Source of the DNA: Oenanthe sinensis
Taxonomy: Eukaryota > Streptophyta > Magnoliopsida > Apiales > Apiaceae
Assembly: GCA_028671895.1 (NCBI GenBank)
Contig: JAPMAC010000207.1
Location: 2,728,001 to 2,792,000, forward strand
Direction: 5' to 3'
DNA length: 64,000 bases
Position numbers and translations under genes: made by a program
Notes under the pieces: model-generated
Seen by the model: the letters and a program-made list of their open reading frames with translations, nothing else
What the model was told of the DNA's origin: nothing
Database searches by the model: none
In this document: positions 1 to 11,124 of the stretch, in pieces
How positions within the stretch are numbered: position 1 is the first letter of the stretch
Layout: every line of letters begins with the position of its first letter

Positions 1-466
1 TTTTTTAGAAAATATTTTTTCTTTAATTTAATATAATATAATATATTTATTTATTAAACAAGCAAGCATGCGGGCAGTTTGGGAATAAAAAATTAAGGAA
101 AGGCAGCAATATTGCACCAGCAATGACACATTTCGCCACTGCCGTTAATTTCATTGCGGCAGTTCCTACTCCGCAATGAGTATATGTTAACTATAGACTT
201 ATAATTTTATAAATGAGTATATATTCTAAAAAATTCTGCGTTACGGCATAGTCGAACTCAGAACTGACCGAGGATAAACAATGCGTTTATTAAAAAAATT
301 AGTGTAGTTGTCTAAGGTTTATGCTATCTAAAATATTAAAAGATAAACGAAAAAGGTAATGTTTTTGCAGCCACTAAAATAACGTGTTACAATATCTTGA
401 ACTGTTAGAACATGCCCGCCAAGGTTCAGTTTTTTCCGTTAATTCAGTTTCCAAAACTCGGCCACC
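1..466. other. intergenic, upstream of PPR gene
   Basis: AT-rich upstream DNA with no coding sequence. At about 210-290 the minus strand carries GAGTTCGACTATG, loosely like a tRNA-type B box, in a context resembling 6470-6580, so a SINE relic is possible. I see no convincing TATA box for the gene downstream. Confidence 0.4.
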
Positions 467-3157
467 ATGCCTACGGTGACGCCACCACTTTCATCACTCC
501 ACCACCACCGTCTCTGCCGCCGAGTCGAAGTCGAAAAATCCATAAACTGCAAAGCTACATCACTTCATTTAACTTCACAAAAGTCTCAACTCTCTTTACC
601 TCAGCAAGTAAACAGTTTATGTCAATCCAATGATCTCAACAAAGCCTTGAAACTACTACAACAACACGTCAAGAATGTCGAAAACAGTTCAGCTGGCATG
701 GTTGCTGCAATGGGGTTATTGTTACAAGCTAGTGGTCATCGAAAAGAGATTGAAATTGGCAGAAAAGTGCATGAGTTGGTTTGTGATTTTACTCGGTTTA
801 AGAATGATGTTTTTCTTAGTACATGTGTTATTACAATGTATTCGAATTGCGGGTTTCCTTTGGATTCTCGTATTGTTTTCGATCAGTTAAGGGTTAAGTA
901 TTTGTGTTTGTGGAATGCACTTGTTAGTGGGTATGTTAGAAATGGACTTTGGTATGATGCATTGTTAGTCTTTCATGAGTTGTTGATTGCATGTGAATGT
1001 AAGCCTGATAATTTTACTTTCCCTTGTGTGATTAAGGCTTGCGGGGAGATTATGGACTTAGGGTTAATGCAGGGTGTACATGGGTTAGGATTGAAGATGG
1101 GTTTGGCTTGTGATGTTTTTGTTTGTAATGCATTGATTTGTAATTATGGTAAATTTGGGTTTGTTGAGGAGGCTGCCGGGGTATTTGAAAATAATGTCAA
1201 GAAGAATTTGGTTTCTTGGAATTCGATGATTTCTGTTTATTCGAAGAATGGGTTGTATGGAAGTAGTTTAAATTTGTTTAGAAGAATATTAAATAGTGAA
1301 GAAGGCATGATGCCTGATGTTGCAACGGTGGTGAGTGTGTTGCCGGTTTGTGCTGCACAAGGAGAAATTGAGATTGGAAGGATGATTCATTGTATGGTGG
1401 TGAAGATGGAGTTGAGCAAGGAGGTAAAGGTGAATAATGCTTTAGTGGATATGTATGCAAAATGTGGGTATGTGACTGAAGCTCAAGTAGTTTTTGACAG
1501 GAATGATAGCAGAAACATAATCTCTTGGAATTCTCTAATTGCAGCTTATTCTCGAGATGGGGATGTTCTTGAAACGTTTAACGTTTTGCAGAAAATGCAA
1601 GTTAACGGTTCCTTGGGTGCTAATGAGGTTACCATATTGAATGTGTTGCCAGTTTTTTCACAAAGGTCAGAGCAATTGAGTGTAAGGGTACTTCATGCTT
1701 ATTCACTTAGACATGGGTTTCACTATAATGAGCTGTTATCCAACGCGTTTATTACAGCCTATGCAAAGTGTGGGTCATTAAGATTTGCTCGGAATGTCTT
1801 TAATTGCATTGAAAACAGAACTGTTAGTTCTTGGAATGCTCTTCTTGGTGGTTATGCACAAAATGGAGATCCCTCAAAGGCTATTGACATGTACCTTCAG
1901 ATGAGTTCATCTAACTTGGAGCCTGACTGGTTTAGCATTTCTAGCTTACTTCTGGCATGTGCTGAGCTTAAATCTCTTCGATATGGTAAAGAAGTCCATG
2001 GATTTCTTCTAAAAAATGGTTTAGTTGCCGACTCATATATCTGTGTATCATTGATTTCCCTCTACACGCGTTGTGGAAGACCATTATGTGCAAAGTTTTT
2101 GTTTGAAGGGATGGAAGATAAAAGTTTAGTGTCCTGGAATGCAATGATTAGTGGTTACTCACAAAGTGGACTACCTAATGAAGCAATAAATCTATTCCGC
2201 AAGTTGGTGCATGAGGGAATCGAACCTCATGAAATTGTAATAACAAGTGTTCTAGGGGCTTGTTCGCAACTATCAGCTTTGCGGTTGGGCAAAGAAACTC
2301 ACTGTTTTGCTCTAAAGGCTGGCCTGATTGATGATTTATATATTGGTTGTTCTATTATACATATGTATGCACATAGTGGCTTAATGAAACAATCACAAAG
2401 GGTTTTTGAACATTCGAAGAAGAGAGATGTTGCATCATGGACATGTTTAATAGCCGGATATGGAATTCATGGATGTGGGGAAGAGGCCCTAAATCTTTTC
2501 CGCGAAATGCAAATGATAGGCTTGAAGCCAGACGCCTTCACTTATATGGGTATTTTGACGGCATGTGACCATATGGGTTTGATCGAAGAAGGTATTAAGT
2601 GTTTAAATGAGATGCAGGTTTTGCATGGGGTGGAGCCAAAACTGGATCATTATGCTTGCGTCATTGACATGCTGGGTCGAGCTGGTCGATTTACTGATGC
2701 TATAAAGCTTATAGAAGATAGGCATGTGAAACCTGATGCTGCAATTTGGAGCTCATTGCTCAGTTCATGTAGATTTACAGGTGAACTGGATTTAGGAAAG
2801 CAATTTGCTGATAAGCTGTTTGAATTGGAGCCAGACAAAGCAGAGAATTACATTTTACTCTCGAACTTGTTTGCTGGATCTGGAAAGTGGGATGACGGGA
2901 GAAAAGTTAGACAAAGAATGAAAGACTTGGGACTTCGTAAGAGAGACGTGGGCTCTAGCTGGATTGAAGTTGAAGGAAAAACTTACAGCTTCGTAGCTGG
3001 TGATAAAATGTTCCTGGAATCGAAAGAGTTCCAAGAAATGTGGACAAGTCTAAATGTTTGGATAAGTGAAATCAGTTACGAGCCTGACACAAGCTCAGAA
3101 CTTCTTAAATTAAATGAAAATAAAGATGGAAAAGTAGAGATTTTAGAGGGGTCATAG
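467..3157 (+). CDS. PLS-class pentatricopeptide repeat protein (At1g18485-like), DYW-less
   Basis: The gene encodes 896 residues without introns. PPR proteins of this class bind specific organellar RNAs and usually direct C-to-U editing in chloroplasts or mitochondria. The N-terminus is rich in Ser, His and Arg with few acidic residues, which fits a transit peptide. Repeats run from about residue 60 to 750, with phrases such as SWNALVSGY, NALVDMYAKCG and SWNAMISGYSQSGL at the usual spacing. E/E+ motifs follow at about 755-860 (LFELEPDKAENYILLSNLFA, GSSWIEVEGK). The PG-box-like YEPDT lies at 871-875, 21 residues before the stop. From memory the order and wording match Arabidopsis At1g18485, which continues into a full DYW deaminase domain. 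Here translation stops where the HSE motif should be. ATG 467 is the first in-frame Met. The protein may still bind RNA and recruit a DYW partner, or it may be decaying; the long intact frame favours function. Confidence 0.93.
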   Translation: MPTVTPPLSSLHHHRLCRRVEVEKSINCKATSLHLTSQKSQLSLPQQVNSLCQSNDLNKALKLLQQHVKNVENSSAGMVAAMGLLLQASGHRKEIEIGRKVHELVCDFTRFKNDVFLSTCVITMYSNCGFPLDSRIVFDQLRVKYLCLWNALVSGYVRNGLWYDALLVFHELLIACECKPDNFTFPCVIKACGEIMDLGLMQGVHGLGLKMGLACDVFVCNALICNYGKFGFVEEAAGVFENNVKKNLVSWNSMISVYSKNGLYGSSLNLFRRILNSEEGMMPDVATVVSVLPVCAAQGEIEIGRMIHCMVVKMELSKEVKVNNALVDMYAKCGYVTEAQVVFDRNDSRNIISWNSLIAAYSRDGDVLETFNVLQKMQVNGSLGANEVTILNVLPVFSQRSEQLSVRVLHAYSLRHGFHYNELLSNAFITAYAKCGSLRFARNVFNCIENRTVSSWNALLGGYAQNGDPSKAIDMYLQMSSSNLEPDWFSISSLLLACAELKSLRYGKEVHGFLLKNGLVADSYICVSLISLYTRCGRPLCAKFLFEGMEDKSLVSWNAMISGYSQSGLPNEAINLFRKLVHEGIEPHEIVITSVLGACSQLSALRLGKETHCFALKAGLIDDLYIGCSIIHMYAHSGLMKQSQRVFEHSKKRDVASWTCLIAGYGIHGCGEEALNLFREMQMIGLKPDAFTYMGILTACDHMGLIEEGIKCLNEMQVLHGVEPKLDHYACVIDMLGRAGRFTDAIKLIEDRHVKPDAAIWSSLLSSCRFTGELDLGKQFADKLFELEPDKAENYILLSNLFAGSGKWDDGRKVRQRMKDLGLRKRDVGSSWIEVEGKTYSFVAGDKMFLESKEFQEMWTSLNVWISEISYEPDTSSELLKLNENKDGKVEILEGS

Positions 3158-3364
3158 CAAGAAACTAACAATTTCACCTGGCCTGTTAAAAACAATGAAA
3201 AGAATAACATACTAACATTGAAGGTTTGCAAGAGTGTGGGCATGTATCAAGATTGTCATGATTCACCCAAACTGGTGCCAAAAGATGATTGTAAAAAATT
3301 CATCATTTTAGATCTAGCTTCTGCTCTTGTATATACTATAGGTAGTAAAGGCAATGGCATATGA
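3158..3364 (+). pseudogene. in-frame relic of a DYW deaminase domain
   Basis: Reading straight through the TAG at 3155-3157 gives 68 more codons before TGA 3362-3364. Part of it is recognisable as DYW: LKVCKSVGMYQDCHDSPKLV resembles the family pattern (I/L)RVxKNLRxCxDCHxAxKL. The DCH triplet is at 3251-3259, but the first zinc Cys is replaced by Tyr and the C-terminal CxC...DYW end is missing. The stop falls at or next to the catalytic HSE motif. The domain was lost by a nonsense change and then drifted. What is seen is the frame and the residues; the loss scenario is inference. Confidence 0.7.
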
Positions 3365-4160
3365 CTCGATTAAAGTACGCAATATGTACAACTATTGTCT
3401 AAATGATTTTCCTTGTATAAAATATACAAGTTGAAATTTTTTGGATACCAAAATCTTGAAAACAAAATTCCTGATGAAATTTGCTTCATATCTTATTAAG
3501 ACAAGCATCACAGATGCGAAGATTGTTCAGAATTTATAATCATGTGAACTATCTATCAACAAATAATTATATTAAAAACCAAAGCAATCATTCTCGTGCA
3601 TATACATTTTTGCCATTACAAAATCATTGGTATGCCCTGCCTTTAGATTATTTAGCCTCAAAATTCAAGCTCACAAAACACATTGCTATGACACTGTAGG
3701 GAGGACATGTACATTTCTCCCATCTTTAAAAGAGCAACAAATGACATTTAGAGCTAACAAGCCACTGTTCCATTGTTTTAATATGGCTACCAACTCATCA
3801 GGGCTTCAACAATTGTTCCATAGTACCAACTTATAACTCCAGGATACCATCATAAATCTGACCACAAAGATCTTCTACCTGATGATTCAAACACGAAAAT
3901 ATTCTAAAAGCAGTGAAGCATGATCAACTTCTTTATATTTCAAATTTATTCACATACAATACAAAAATAAGCTAGCTAGAAAGCAATCATCTATACCATT
4001 ACATCATATTTCATATAAAATCATTCAGAATGTCACCAAACCAAATCTCAAGGAGACAAAAATAGTCACTCTTTCCTAAAATATAGTCTAGACATCTGGT
4101 TAAACTTCAAATGCGATATCAAGGCCCTGCGACTTTCTTACAATGGGTTGGAAAATGAAG
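3365..4160. other. intergenic between convergent genes
   Basis: This stretch lies between the 3' ends of the PPR gene and the minus-strand RING gene. It probably holds both 3' UTRs. The short open frames here have no recognisable motif and I do not call them genes. Confidence 0.5.
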
Positions 4161-5426
4161 TCATTGTACTTGCACCTCTCTAAGGCTCCTCTTCCTATGT
4201 TCATAATCAGGATCATCAGTTGGCAACTCATAGCGACAAACTGGACAGGTATTTCTGATTCCCAGCCAAGGCACAATGCAATCTCCATGGTATCGATGGG
4301 AACAAGGTAGCTGCTTTGCCTTTTCCCCAACATTCATCCCATCCTTACAAACAGCACAAAGTGCATTATCATTCTCAACATCTTCTTCCGTTATAAGTAC
4401 CAAATCAAGACTCTCAACAACATTTTTAGAAGCAGGTGGCCTTCCCAGTACCGCATTATCATTCTCACCAAACTGCGCAAACAAAGTCTCGTACTCTGCT
4501 GTCATATACTCATCCTGATCAACATAACCACCATCCGCTTCATCCTGTTCAAACCCATGATTCACCCCGAAATTATTCACATCCAACAGAACTTCCCACT
4601 CCAAATTAACCCTTGTTTGATTTCTCTCACCACCACCCACCACTCCCGATTCTCTCAAATCCAGAACAGAACTCTCATCATCCTCATCACCTTCAAAAAG
4701 CATACTCAAAACCTCCCGCTCGTCTACTCTCCCATCAACTTCCTCCCATTCAAAACCTCCATTTCCATTCCCCTCATCATTATCCACATCCACAACGTCT
4801 TCCAACTGTAACGAATCAAAACAAATCCCAAGACCATCCTCATCAACCACCCCATTTCTCCTCCCCACACCCGAATCCAACTCAATTTCGACATCCCTCA
4901 ACCCCTCCATAAAAAATCCACCCTCCGAATCACCCGAATCAGACATACTCCCACACCCTCTAACAGACTCAAAAAACTCATCGCCACAATCAGCACAAAT
5001 AAACCCCGAATAATCCTCATCATCCTCGTCAACATCAACATTACGAGAATTAATCGAAAACCCCAACCCAAAGTTCAAACCTATATCAAGCTCCAAATTA
5101 TCCAAACCCATATCATCATTCTCACCAATAACACCAAAACCCGAGTCCTCGACCTGTTGATCAAACAAACCCATAACGAAATTCACCTGATTCTCCTTAT
5201 CCAACAAATCAAAACTGGTTTCCCCATCCGGGTCGAATCCATCACTAAAGATCCCAGATCGATCCTCGTTAGATACACTCGGTGCATATATATCAAATTC
5301 ATCAACATTTTGAGACCAAAATGGCGTTGATTCGAGTGATTCTATTCCGTCGTCGCCTCCGGTATTTATATCTACAAGGACGTCGTCTTCCTTATCTTCG
5401 AGGTGAAGATATGAAATTTCAGCCAT
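4161..5426 (-). CDS. RING-H2 E3 ubiquitin ligase, CIP8/RING1/Praja-like
   Basis: This intronless gene encodes 421 residues. It is a probable E3 ubiquitin-protein ligase that brings an E2 to substrates. The RING-H2 domain is at residues 357-397: C-x2-C-x14-C-x-H-x2-H-x2-C-x10-C-x2-C, with all eight ligands present. The adjoining WLGIRNTCPVCRYELPTDD is characteristic of the plant CIP8/RING1/RDUF-type group. Residues 1-340 are very acidic and low in complexity (many D, E, G and S runs), with one CADCGDEF pair near residue 145 that is not a full zinc finger. A short basic tail (HRKRSLREVQVQ) ends the protein. The start ATG at 5424-5426 is the first in frame. The substrate cannot be read from the sequence. 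The gene converges on the PPR gene. Confidence 0.9.
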   Translation of the reverse strand: MAEISYLHLEDKEDDVLVDINTGGDDGIESLESTPFWSQNVDEFDIYAPSVSNEDRSGIFSDGFDPDGETSFDLLDKENQVNFVMGLFDQQVEDSGFGVIGENDDMGLDNLELDIGLNFGLGFSINSRNVDVDEDDEDYSGFICADCGDEFFESVRGCGSMSDSGDSEGGFFMEGLRDVEIELDSGVGRRNGVVDEDGLGICFDSLQLEDVVDVDNDEGNGNGGFEWEEVDGRVDEREVLSMLFEGDEDDESSVLDLRESGVVGGGERNQTRVNLEWEVLLDVNNFGVNHGFEQDEADGGYVDQDEYMTAEYETLFAQFGENDNAVLGRPPASKNVVESLDLVLITEEDVENDNALCAVCKDGMNVGEKAKQLPCSHRYHGDCIVPWLGIRNTCPVCRYELPTDDPDYEHRKRSLREVQVQ

Positions 5427-7599
5427 TAAAATTAGAAAGCTAGGGTTTGTGTTTTGGGCGTTTTGATTACTTCATTTCTGAGGATTGTAACTGTATGACA
5501 AATAGATGTGCTCGAAATCTCAAAATGTCACAAACAAACCGAGAATACGGCCTCAAATGGAAAAATAAAGTTTTATTCGGTCTGTTTGACTTATTTTATA
5601 AATAATTTATAAATTAAAAAATGTATATAATTTTTAATTTATAAGCCCCTTGTAAGGGGGTTAGGGTTGCCGTTAAAATACCGGATCGTCTAGCCTAAAT
5701 GAAATATAGTTATCGGTTTAAGAACATAAAGTGACCCTGCTTTTTACACAATATCATCAAATTCTAATATCTTTCTTTTTCTTTCCTCAGTCTTTTACAT
5801 CAATCTACTCTCCGCTACATACATATGTGTATATATATATGTATATATATGTGTAACCTTTTTTCTCTAAGAAATTCACGAGTTAACAGCAATCAGGGTT
5901 TATGGATTCGACAAAAGAATTGCATTTTTATCTTCAAAATGCTATTTTATCTGGCGTTTTTAATTGGAGATGATAACACTATTTAAAGTAGTGTTTTATA
6001 ATGTTATTTGGGGCCTTAATTCTCATTTGTACCATTCTTTAGGGCATTAATTCTCACTTGTGTCATTCTGGACATTTTGTCCCCAACATGTGTCATATGG
6101 GTTCTTTATTCTATTTACATTTCATTATTTTTAATAGATACGATTTTTGATAATCGCTTAATACATTTTAATTTATATTGAATAATATTTAAATTAGATT
6201 TTTAATGTAAATTCAGTTAAAGAAATAGGTTTCTAAATTTATTTTATTTATTATAGAAAATAGTGGTTATATGATTATTGATAATCAATTATCAAGTATG
6301 TCATTGTTAATTTACATGATAATTTTTATAAAATAAATACATCTGCTTTTCATTTTAATTTTATCAATTTTTTTATTTTTACAATGACTTTGGAAGTTAA
6401 AAAAAAGTTAAATATTCAAACAAATACCAACTCCACGGTCCTTTTTTTGACTAATTAGATTTATAGCCTTAAAATGAGTATATGTTGTAAGAAATTCTCG
6501 GGTGAGCCAGAATCGAACCAAGTACTTGGGACGAAAAATATTCATCAAACTACGTGTGTGATACAGTCTTTTTATTAGGTTTTGGATTATTTTGTCTAAA
6601 CATTAAGTGTAAATTAAATTAGAAATAGAAAATTACTAAAGAATATAGTAAATCTCCCTTAGGCTTATTCAAAGTGACAGTCAACGAGTAAAAAAGTCAA
6701 ACTTGGTCAAACTGCTTTTATAAACTAACCAAATGATTTTGTTTCAACATAAAATTAGACAATATTTATCGAAATAATGATAAAATCAAATCTAATTTAT
6801 ATATGTTATATTTTGAGACAAAGACTGAAGACGAACAAATACAGTATTTTTAACACTGCTTTTATGAAATAGAAAATGTAACATCAAATCAAAAGAGTAT
6901 TGTTTTCAAAGGTTTTCAAGGGAATATATTTATAATATATTTTCTAAATTTATTTGTTCCATTTGTCTTCAACAAAGTCCTGCCTAAATGTAAAATACAG
7001 ATTTTATCCCGAAATCCCCTAGCTGTCTTATTTAAATGGATAAACTGCATTTTAATTCAAACAAAAATATTTCATGGACCTCATAGTCATCATATATTTA
7101 GGAATATTATGTTTGAACATATTTCAAGTCAAAACTTTTGTCTAAACATCGACTAGTTCCGACAAATAGCTATCGATTTTTATTTCGGTCTATAGGGACA
7201 ACGAAACGATCATTTTATCAAAGAAATAGTTACATATGTCTAAATAACTTGAAACTTTGAGAATATCACTAGAATAATGAAAAAGAATTTTAGGATTGTT
7301 TTCATAATTTTTGGGTGACTTTTATTTTTAGCATGTATTTTCGATACGTAATTGAATGTTCAGTCAATTAAAAGTCAATGAAGGTCAACTCCAAATTGAG
7401 TAGGATTTTGACCATGACCTATTGGGAATATTCCCAAATGGTTACAAATTTTCATAAGTTTTGGAGCATATTTTGAAAAACATCATATTTCCAACATATC
7501 GTTCAGTTTCGTGTTTATTAGCTTTATTAATTAACTGAATGATGTTAAAACGTTTTTACATGCACCTATGTGGCCTCTTTAATTTGAATTGTTGTGGCT
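5427..7599. other. intergenic, AT-rich
   Basis: The promoter and 5' leader of the RING gene should lie in the first few hundred bases. I see a small hairpin (CCCCTT/AAGGGG) at 5645-5658 and a short imperfect direct repeat of TTAATTCTCA(T/C)TTGT at about 6016 and 6050. There are no coding frames. The remainder looks like decayed non-coding DNA, probably old transposon sequence. Confidence 0.4.
6470..6580 (-). repeat. possible SINE relic (B-box-like)
   Basis: The minus strand carries GGTTCGATTCTGG (plus 6502-6514), which matches the pol III B box GGTTCGANNCC. The A box is weak. The motif's surroundings resemble those at about 210-290. Without a poly-A or poly-T tail or target duplication this remains tentative. 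Confidence 0.3.
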
Positions 7600-8052
7600 C
7601 TTCTTGCTCCATGTAGTAGCCTTGTCACCCCTTTTTCCCACCTAAACCCTAATATTTGCCTATAAATACAAGGTTTTTCCCCACTTCTTTCTCAAGCCTT
7701 TTTGAGCCAATAAATTACTGCATATTTCTCTCCTCATATCACCAACATCCCAGAAAATATCAGCCTTCAAAAGTTATAGCAAACAAGCTTTGATTATTTC
7801 TAGTCTCATCACTTTTAAAGCTTGTTTCACCCTCATTCTTGCTCATATAATAGACACACCATACAAGCTAGTTTAGGCTAACCAAATATCATATTCCAAC
7901 ATCCCCTAGACTTGTTTATTTGCCCCAAATTTGTACCAAAAGTTAAGATTCCGGTCATTTTCCGGCGACTAGTTTTTGTTTGTTTTGGCTTCGATCCTAG
8001 CTTTTTCTCTTGATTTCTTTCTAGATCTCAAGGGTTATAAGTTAGTTACTTG

Positions 8053-8053
<1 letters not shown>

Positions 8054-8113
<60 letters not shown>

Positions 8114-8132
8114 GAGAGAGAGAGAGAGAGAG
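8054..8132. repeat. compound microsatellite (AT)n(GA)n
   Basis: A run of about 28 AT dinucleotides (8054-8109) passes directly into about 11 AG units (8111-8132). Confidence 0.97.
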
Positions 8133-8554
8133 TAGGGATCTAGAGAAAACTTTTTAGATAGGAAACTTAGAGACCATTATCTACACCGTTCATTATATAA
8201 TTAACAAAATTGTAATAATTTTCAAATATATGTAAATAAATGTCAAACAACTGAAAAGGAAATTAATATTCTAATTTAATAGTCTAATTTAATATGAACC
8301 ATCAGATCAATTAGAAATCAACGTTTGATTAAAGTACCTTAATTTTCTCAAAAATATTAGTTTTCTTTTGAGTTTTCCCCTATATATATATACTTAGATT
8401 GAGTTTAGTAGTGTGTACATCTTGCTTTCTTGACTAATCTTTGTGTACACACCAACTCTCGTTCACGAACCCAACTCGTATCTCTTGATTTCGAAAGAAA
8501 TAGTTTGTCTCTCTCTATAGAGAACAAGAGTAATAAGTTGGTTACTTTTCTTGC

Positions 8555-8558
<4 letters not shown>

Positions 8559-8596
<38 letters not shown>
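8559..8596. repeat. (AT)n microsatellite
   Basis: A run of about 19 AT units, in the same non-coding region as the compound microsatellite 430 bases upstream. Confidence 0.95.
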
Positions 8597-8598
<2 letters not shown>

Positions 8599-9899
8599 GT
8601 CTTTAGTGTATAAGTATATATATATTGTTCTTGCTTAGTTAGATCTTTAGCTTATATATATTTGCACTTGTTTACGGTTTTATATATACATGAGCTTTAA
8701 TTGTTGTTGTCTTTTCTCGTATATATAAAACGTAAAGTTCATAAATAACTTATATTCCGAGTTAAAAAGTGATTTGTATAAGTCTCTTATAGAGATATAA
8801 ACAAGCATTACTTGTTGAATATTTGTGGGTTAGTCTCACTTTTTATTCCGAGTCGAAGCAACTTTGTATAAGCCAATATATTAAGGTATAAACAAAGAGT
8901 TTCATTGTTGAGTTTTAAAGTGAAAGAAACGAGCTCTTATTTTAGAGTCATACTCGTAGAATATTAGTAAGTTTATCCGACTTCAAACTCCGAGTTAGAA
9001 GGTACTTGTATAAGTCTCATATATAGTAGAGATATAAACAAGGCTTCCTCGTAGAGATTTAGAAGTTGAAGTAGCTTCGAATTCAAAGTGAAAAGGTTTA
9101 TCGTATAAGTTATATATTAAGACATAAACGAGCCTTTTACTTTTCGAGTTCAAGAAGTTACATATTCTTTGATTCCGAGTTACGAGAATTCGTATAATTC
9201 CTATATAGACATAAACGAACTCTCCTCGTAGAATCTTAGATTGTCTTCGTTAGTTTGTAAAGAGCCTTATAGTTTCATTTTGTTCTTCAGATCAAAGCTT
9301 TTATAAACAACAAGACTCAACGAGCTTGATATAAATCAAGTCAATATATTCGGCCATTAGTTTAGTTCATATACCATCGGCCTTATATATCGGACAATAA
9401 TAAGAAGAAATTAAAAAGAAAATGTTTACTTTAAGTGTTTGCATTCATACGCTTTTAATTTTCGCACTTTACTTTAGTATACGCACTTACTTTCTTGCAT
9501 ACACGTTAGCACACAGCGTGTGGTTTGTCCTTTTGACTAAGTGACTTACCATTTCGAGTGATTCGTCCTTTCTCACTAAGTGACTTACCCCGACTCACAT
9601 TTATATATATTGTTGCTTCAACTATCTTATATATATTTGTTTGTCTCTTTGGTCTAGTACTGTAATATACTAGTCCACCGCCTTTTCTTTCTTAAACAGG
9701 GATATAAAGTCGTAGTACTTGTTGTCTAGACTTTGTTGTGAGGTGAAAGTGAAGTGAGGTGATCCTTGTTCTAAGACCCAAGTCCTAGACACGCCGACGG
9801 AGAGTTGGGTGTCTTTGCACTGTGAGGAAAATGAAAGACCCAAGAACTAAGACCCGGATCCAAGACCTACATTGTTGACATTGTTGTAGAGGAACATAG

Positions 9900-10205
9900 T
9901 CTACGCATGGATTTTTACGTATCTTTGAGGAGGTAAATGGGAAGTTACGCTCCAAGATAATATCATAAGGGATACTACGTGCCTGTGAAAAGGTGACAGG
10001 AAGTTACGCTTTAAGACCAGTTCGTAGGGGTATTACTTGCCTGTGAAGAGGTAACGGAGAGTTACACTTTAAGTCTAGCTTGTAGGGGTTCTACTTTGAT
10101 TGTGAGGAGGTAACGGGGAATTACGCTCCAAGATAAATCAAGTAGGCTTTTTATTGTATTTTGAGGGATTAACAGGGAGTTAAGGTCCAAGATAGATAAA
10201 TAGTG
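9900..10205. repeat. tandem array, 58-60 bp period
   Basis: Five imperfect units share the core GAGGAGGTAACGGGGAGTTACGC-like text, broken here for brevity: G(A/G)(G/A)(G/A)AGGTAAC then GGGAGTTA. Core starts are at 9927, 9987, 10045, 10104 and 10163, a 58-60 bp spacing. A weaker related unit appears at 9720-9840. No reading frame spans it. Confidence 0.8.
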
Positions 10206-11077
10206 TTGTAAAAGGCTTCTCCGCCACTATAAGGAGTACATCTTTTTATAGTGAAAAATCTCGAGTTCAGGGAGGAACTCGGGGACTGAACTAGGGGTGA
10301 GCGGATCCGTTAGGAGATTGCGCCATCACAAACCAGGATAAAAATATTGTGTTGTACTCTGTTTCTTTTCTCTCTTTTTACTTTCCACATTTTATTTACT
10401 AGTTGACTAGTAAAGATTTTAAAAAGAGAAAAGAAATTTAAAAATGTCAAGCTCTAAATTTTAAAAATGGTATCCGGGTCGATAAGGGGCTCATTCCCAG
10501 AATTGACCTGGGGGCAAAAATGAGCCCAAATTCGACCTCGATCTAGGTCGAATTGGTCAAGGTTTCAAAAAATTTCCATTTTTAAATTGTTACAAATAAA
10601 ATCCTTGGGAGACCAATTTATGTAATATTAATTCTTTTAAAAGGGATTAATGATGACAAGGCCTGAGCCCATAAGTCGAGATAAAATTGACTGAAACGAG
10701 TTTAAAGCCTGATAAGGCACTTAAAACTCTTTGTGAAACTTTTACGAAAACTCACGAAGTTTTCCCAAAAGTTAGGGGCAAATGATATGAGTAAAAATAG
10801 CCCTGAGAAAATAATAAATATAGTATTTATTATTTCATTTATTATATCCGGTATGGTCCAAAGGGTTGGGCCTAAGGCTGGCAATTTTTAACACGGACCT
10901 GTTAACACGACACGACACGACACGAGTTTTAACAAGTTTGGGTTTTATCTTAACAGGTTTCGTGTCTTAAATAGGTTAACCTGTTTAGACACGATAAAAT
11001 TTGTGTCTTAACAGGTTAAAACACCTGTTAACCTGTTATGACCTGTTATGATCTGTTTATATTTTTTAAATAATTAA

Positions 11078-11081
<4 letters not shown>

Positions 11082-11123
<42 letters not shown>
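11082..11123. repeat. (TAA)n microsatellite, target of MULE insertion
   Basis: About 14 TAA units lie immediately left of the Mutator-like element. A short (AATAAT) run resumes right after it at 11905-11916, so the element sits inside the microsatellite. Confidence 0.92.

Positions 11124-11124
<1 letters not shown>

Larger units (their letters stand above)
7600..10473. mobile_element. unidentified LTR-like region, non-coding
   Basis: A promoter-like stretch with a TATA box (TATAAATA at about 7661) and pyrimidine-rich leader is followed by 2.8 kb without coding potential. That stretch holds two AT microsatellites and a 59-bp tandem array. The end, just before 10474, has a CT-rich tract and then TGGTATC, the first seven bases of a tRNA-iMet-type primer binding site, directly abutting Tat-type sequence. 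I read this as a long LTR or leader of an unassigned retrotransposon, truncated at about 10473. No left boundary was found. Confidence 0.35.

Noticed and set aside
412..890. Short plus-strand frames at the start of the PPR gene
   Set aside because: Out-of-frame overlaps of the PPR coding sequence.
4276..4912. Plus-strand open frames opposite the RING gene
   Set aside because: They are shadows of the acidic, low-complexity minus-strand gene; His/Pro/Ser-rich translation without motifs.
5645..5658. CCCCTT/AAGGGG hairpin as terminator or regulatory site
   Set aside because: Six-base stem alone in an intergenic region; no supporting context.
6502..6514. tRNA gene on the minus strand
   Set aside because: Only a B-box-like motif; no acceptor stem, anticodon arm or A box that would fold as tRNA.
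7600..10473. Endogenous pararetrovirus or lncRNA locus
   Set aside because: No viral coding domain in any frame and no splice pattern; LTR-like leader text explains it better, though the family is unassigned.
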